The notes under the pieces were generated by a model. That model saw only the letters and a program-made list of their open reading frames with translations, was not told where the DNA came from and ran no database searches. From positions 1-64,000 of the forward strand of contig MSXN01000026.1 in assembly GCA_002083555.1 (NCBI GenBank): a DNA stretch of 64,000 nucleotides. Direction: 5' to 3'. This DNA is from Nitrospira sp. ST-bin5 (GTDB lineage Bacteria > Nitrospirota > Nitrospiria > Nitrospirales > Nitrospiraceae). Made by a program: the position numbers and the translations under genes. Each line of letters opens with the position of its first letter. Positions within the stretch are counted from its first letter, which is position 1. This document shows positions 61,880 through 64,000 of this stretch, in pieces.

Positions 61880-63165
61880 TTCACGTCCTTGAAGAAATCC
61901 AGAAAATACTGAGGCCAGGCGGCCTGCGTCACAACGCCCAGCGTCGCCAGTAGCACTCCGATTCCGATCACCGAGAGGATGATGGCTTTCCCGATATCCT
62001 GCCCGCGCAAAGTCCCCAGCTGAACCGGCTCGCGCGACAAATACGCGCTCGCGGCATACAGCTCCTCCCCGATCAGCGTGTAGTCGCAGGTGGTTACGAA
62101 GAAGGGCAACTGATGGTCCGAATCCGTTCCTGCAATCTGAATGGCCCCGGTACTGGCGCCGGTCTCCGTGAGCAACAGGGCCTCGGCAAAATAGGATCCC
62201 ATGAAGAAATTCGCCGCCGGTTTTTTGCGCAACATAATGCCGTCGACCGCAGCCGTGTAGCTGAACTGATCACTCGTAATGAAAAAATTCGAATCCTCTT
62301 TGAACAGATCGGGCTTCCCCGCTTCCAGGTAGGCTTGTTTGGTGATCTCCTGACAGACGGCCATCGTGATGGGGTCCCGATGCGGCACGAGCAACTCCGT
62401 CTCGTAAGCCGCCGTCCGCTTCGCCACCCGTCCAAGAATCACGGCCGCTGCAATCGTCGAGGGATCGTGCATATCGTGGGCGCCGGTCAGATAGAGAATC
62501 GGCTTTCCCAACTCGGTCGCCCGGCCGATCGCCTCATCCACCGCATCGAGACCGGGAATCCGCCGCAAAAAGATCTCGCGGCGCTTCGCCTGCGCAATGG
62601 AGTAAAACACCACACTGCCGAAGAGCAGCGTCAACATGAGATTGTTCACGGAATTCCAGTTGAACCAGTTGGGAGCCGGCGTCGCCCGCAACATCGGCCC
62701 AACCACTCGCTCCTCTCCCTTGAGCATCGCCACGGTCACTGTATAGGCAGTCCCGTCCTTCAGTTCAACACCCTTCCCGTTCCGGATCACGAACTGATGC
62801 CAGGTGCGTTCTGCTGTTCTTGTCCACCAGGGCCCCTTGAGGTCTTTCACCAGGCGAGTCTGAGCCGGAAACTCGGCGATGACTTTCAATGAAGCCGCAT
62901 CCGTGGCACCGGCATCCCCGAGCAACACCTGATAGCGGGCATCTGGGTTGTCCAGAGGACTCGGCGCCCAATTCACCGTGAGGCTTTCACCACCGTCATT
63001 CGGCGTATCAAAGGCTTGGACGTTCGTTGGCGCCAGCAACATTCCTTCAGCCCATCCCAGAGACGGAACAAGTCCGGCAAGACACACGCAGATAACGATA
63101 GACAGACGGAACAATCCCCATCTTCGTCCTCTGTTACTGATCGTTGACCCCATCACGACGTTCAT
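61876..63165 (-). CDS. DUF6754 membrane protein with N-terminal Fn3-like domain
   Basis: A 429-residue protein. After a signal-type helix (FRLSIVICVCLAGLVPSLGW) comes a fibronectin-III-like domain (residues about 40-140: PTNVQAFDTPNDGGESLTVN, WAPSPLDNPDARYQVLLGD), a membrane helix (LMLTLLFGSVVFYSIAQAKR), and the DUF6754-type core: LDAVDEAIGRATELGKPILY, LTGAHDMHDPSTIAAAVILG, HRDPITMAVCQEITKQAYLE and MGSYFAEALLLTETGASTGA, closing with a C-terminal helix pair. The start at 63165 was preferred because an ATG at 63219 lies inside a dispersed repeat; 63153 is also possible. Function unknown; it overlaps the next membrane gene by four bases. Confidence 0.78.
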   Translation of the reverse strand: MNVVMGSTISNRGRRWGLFRLSIVICVCLAGLVPSLGWAEGMLLAPTNVQAFDTPNDGGESLTVNWAPSPLDNPDARYQVLLGDAGATDAASLKVIAEFPAQTRLVKDLKGPWWTRTAERTWHQFVIRNGKGVELKDGTAYTVTVAMLKGEERVVGPMLRATPAPNWFNWNSVNNLMLTLLFGSVVFYSIAQAKRREIFLRRIPGLDAVDEAIGRATELGKPILYLTGAHDMHDPSTIAAAVILGRVAKRTAAYETELLVPHRDPITMAVCQEITKQAYLEAGKPDLFKEDSNFFITSDQFSYTAAVDGIMLRKKPAANFFMGSYFAEALLLTETGASTGAIQIAGTDSDHQLPFFVTTCDYTLIGEELYAASAYLSREPVQLGTLRGQDIGKAIILSVIGIGVLLATLGVVTQAAWPQYFLDFFKDVK

Positions 63166-63171
63166 CTCCAC

Positions 63172-63295
63172 AGGATGCTCAAAAAGTTCGTCCAGCAAGG
63201 CCGCAGCCGACGAAGGCACCGGAGGCGTACCCTCTGGGGTACGTTGAGGATGCCCTCAAGGCGAGAACGCAGTTGGCGGACTTTTTCAGCATCCT
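63172..63295. repeat. Dispersed hairpin repeat, complete copy
   Basis: A 124-bp element bounded by AGGATGCTCAAAAAGT (63172-63187) and ACTTTTTCAGCATCCT (63280-63295), which are inverted repeats at 15 of 16 positions. The centre holds the dyad GGCGTACCCTCTGGGGTACG. It exactly fills the gap between two genes of the membrane cluster. A degenerate copy is at 58117-58220. From memory, elements of this kind are frequent in Nitrospira intergenic DNA. Confidence 0.75.
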
Positions 63296-63296
63296 G

Positions 63297-64000
63297 CTAT
63301 GCCCCTTCGATCACTTCGATATTGGTTCTGGGAATCACAGCAACCTGCCCGTCCGAGAATCGCACTTCCAGCACACGCGCGTCGCTTTCTGTAGGGATCT
63401 TCTGAAGGTCGGCGGGCAAGGCCGAGACCTCCCCGATCTTGCCGAACAGCGGATCGCGAATAATGCGGACCGGATCGCCGATCCGGATGCCTTCGCGTTG
63501 CGGTGCGGCGGCCACACCTGTCCGTGCTGATCCGGCAGGCTTCGCGATGATGATCTCGGGCCGGATGACTCCGGCGCGAATCTGCGTGGCCCCGGAAATC
63601 GCCGCCTTCTCCCCGGCATGGCCAGAGAGCAGCGTAAAGGTTTTCTGGGCCATGGGGATCGTCCCGAACCCCTCGGTCAGAATCAGCGTGAATCCCACCT
63701 GCTCCGTGCCGGTGATGGCCACACCCAGGTCGTATCCCAGCAGAGCCCGGAGATCCTTATCATGAATCCCGCCGACCACGAGGCCTGCGACACCGACCTC
63801 TTTCGCCTTGGCCATCGTCTCTGCAGACAGAAACGACCCGCCAACGACAATCTTCCCCTTCATATCGGCTGTGATATGAGCTGGTGTCAGAGCTTCATCC
63901 GGCTTCGCGACGGCCATCGCCAAGAGACCGGATGTCTCGCCGCCGATACCGAAGATCCCCTGGACCAGACTGCACCGTGCCTCGACCGTCACACCCTGGC
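63297..64000 (-). CDS. Protein of DUF6754-type cluster (D), 3' part
   Basis: The last 234 codons of a gene entering from the right edge; an apparent GTG start at 63992 is not trusted because the frame is open to the window end. The chain has an alpha/beta part (CSLVQGIFGIGGETSGLLAM, GKIVVGGSFLSAETMAKAKE, VGVAGLVVGGIHDKDLRALL) and a C-terminal SH3/KOW-like barrel (IRIGDPVRIIRDPLFGKIGE, VLEVRFSDGQVAVIPRTNIE). It lies 131 bp upstream of the DUF6754 gene on the same strand, with the hairpin repeat between. I do not know its function. Confidence 0.7.
   Translation of the reverse strand, partial: QGVTVEARCSLVQGIFGIGGETSGLLAMAVAKPDEALTPAHITADMKGKIVVGGSFLSAETMAKAKEVGVAGLVVGGIHDKDLRALLGYDLGVAITGTEQVGFTLILTEGFGTIPMAQKTFTLLSGHAGEKAAISGATQIRAGVIRPEIIIAKPAGSARTGVAAAPQREGIRIGDPVRIIRDPLFGKIGEVSALPADLQKIPTESDARVLEVRFSDGQVAVIPRTNIEVIEGA

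Noticed and set aside
63166..63219. An ATG at 63219 as start of the DUF6754 protein
   Set aside because: The added residues would be encoded by the dispersed hairpin repeat.
63972..63980. A further GCACCGTGC palindrome
   Set aside because: It lies inside a coding region with no promoter after it, and the final G of GTGCG is missing.

Overview
The window looks like a chromosomal segment of a chemolithoautotrophic Nitrospira-type bacterium (phylum Nitrospirota). This is inferred from content. It has a DabA inorganic-carbon subunit, an NrfHA nitrite reductase beside a cytochrome bd-type oxidase, a formate/nitrite channel, an NAD-type isocitrate dehydrogenase, NtrC-type regulation, many small orphan receivers, and dispersed hairpin repeats with a GGCGTACC...GGTACGT core that I remember from Nitrospira intergenic DNA. 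There are no rRNA, tRNA, IS elements, phage genes or CRISPR arrays that I can see. Base composition is GC-rich, with two visibly more AT-rich patches (SulP/usp, about 5550-7250; a methyltransferase, about 33820-34730).

Layout. 1-1800: the end of ilvD, a bioD-like fragment and a DUF6671-type protein. 2200-8020: a phosphate-selective-type porin, a ModA-like binding protein, a lipoprotein, a STAS-less SulP permease, a broken uspA and larB. 8190-15500: an accessory stretch with a conserved protein of unknown function, two gene relics, a three-gene secreted-protein operon and an orphan cysD. 15640-22360: a receiver pseudogene and small genes, then a tight nrfH-nrfA-cydA-cydB-sthA run. 22430-33630: a LysR regulator, dabA, folC, a receiver, a TIG-repeat protein, a Sua5/TsaC enzyme, an MpsC-like protein and a second larB. 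33820-37240: a probably transferred methyltransferase, isocitrate dehydrogenase with a small partner gene, and a second MpsC-like protein. 37380-40720 (minus): an NtrC-type regulator and its histidine kinase, divergent from nirC and an EmrB/TolC/EmrA-type efflux operon (40960-46490). 46610-52650 (minus): an RND pump operon whose permease is split into two overlapping ORFs. 53145-58076: a second ModA-like protein, a 33-aa membrane peptide, a lipoprotein, an SPFH protein, a CBS protein, a winged-helix-like protein, a zinc ribbon and a receiver. 58224-64000 (minus): a MEMO1-family protein and a four-to-five-gene membrane cluster of unknown function (DUF6754 type).

The main thread is regulatory. 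Seven sites match the sigma-54 -24/-12 pattern (GG-N10-GC with a TTGC-like -12). Four upstream regions carry the palindrome GCAC-N-GTGCG, three of them 80, 90 and 100 bp before the -24 GG. One of these is the promoter of nirC, divergent from the NtrC-type regulator. The simplest model is that this two-component system activates a local sigma-54 regulon covering nirC and efflux genes and a set of small envelope proteins at 54-57 kb. This is inference from sequence patterns read by eye.

Probable decay is frequent: bioD, uspA, a phosphodiesterase paralogue, an outer-membrane/Fis chimera and a receiver all appear broken.
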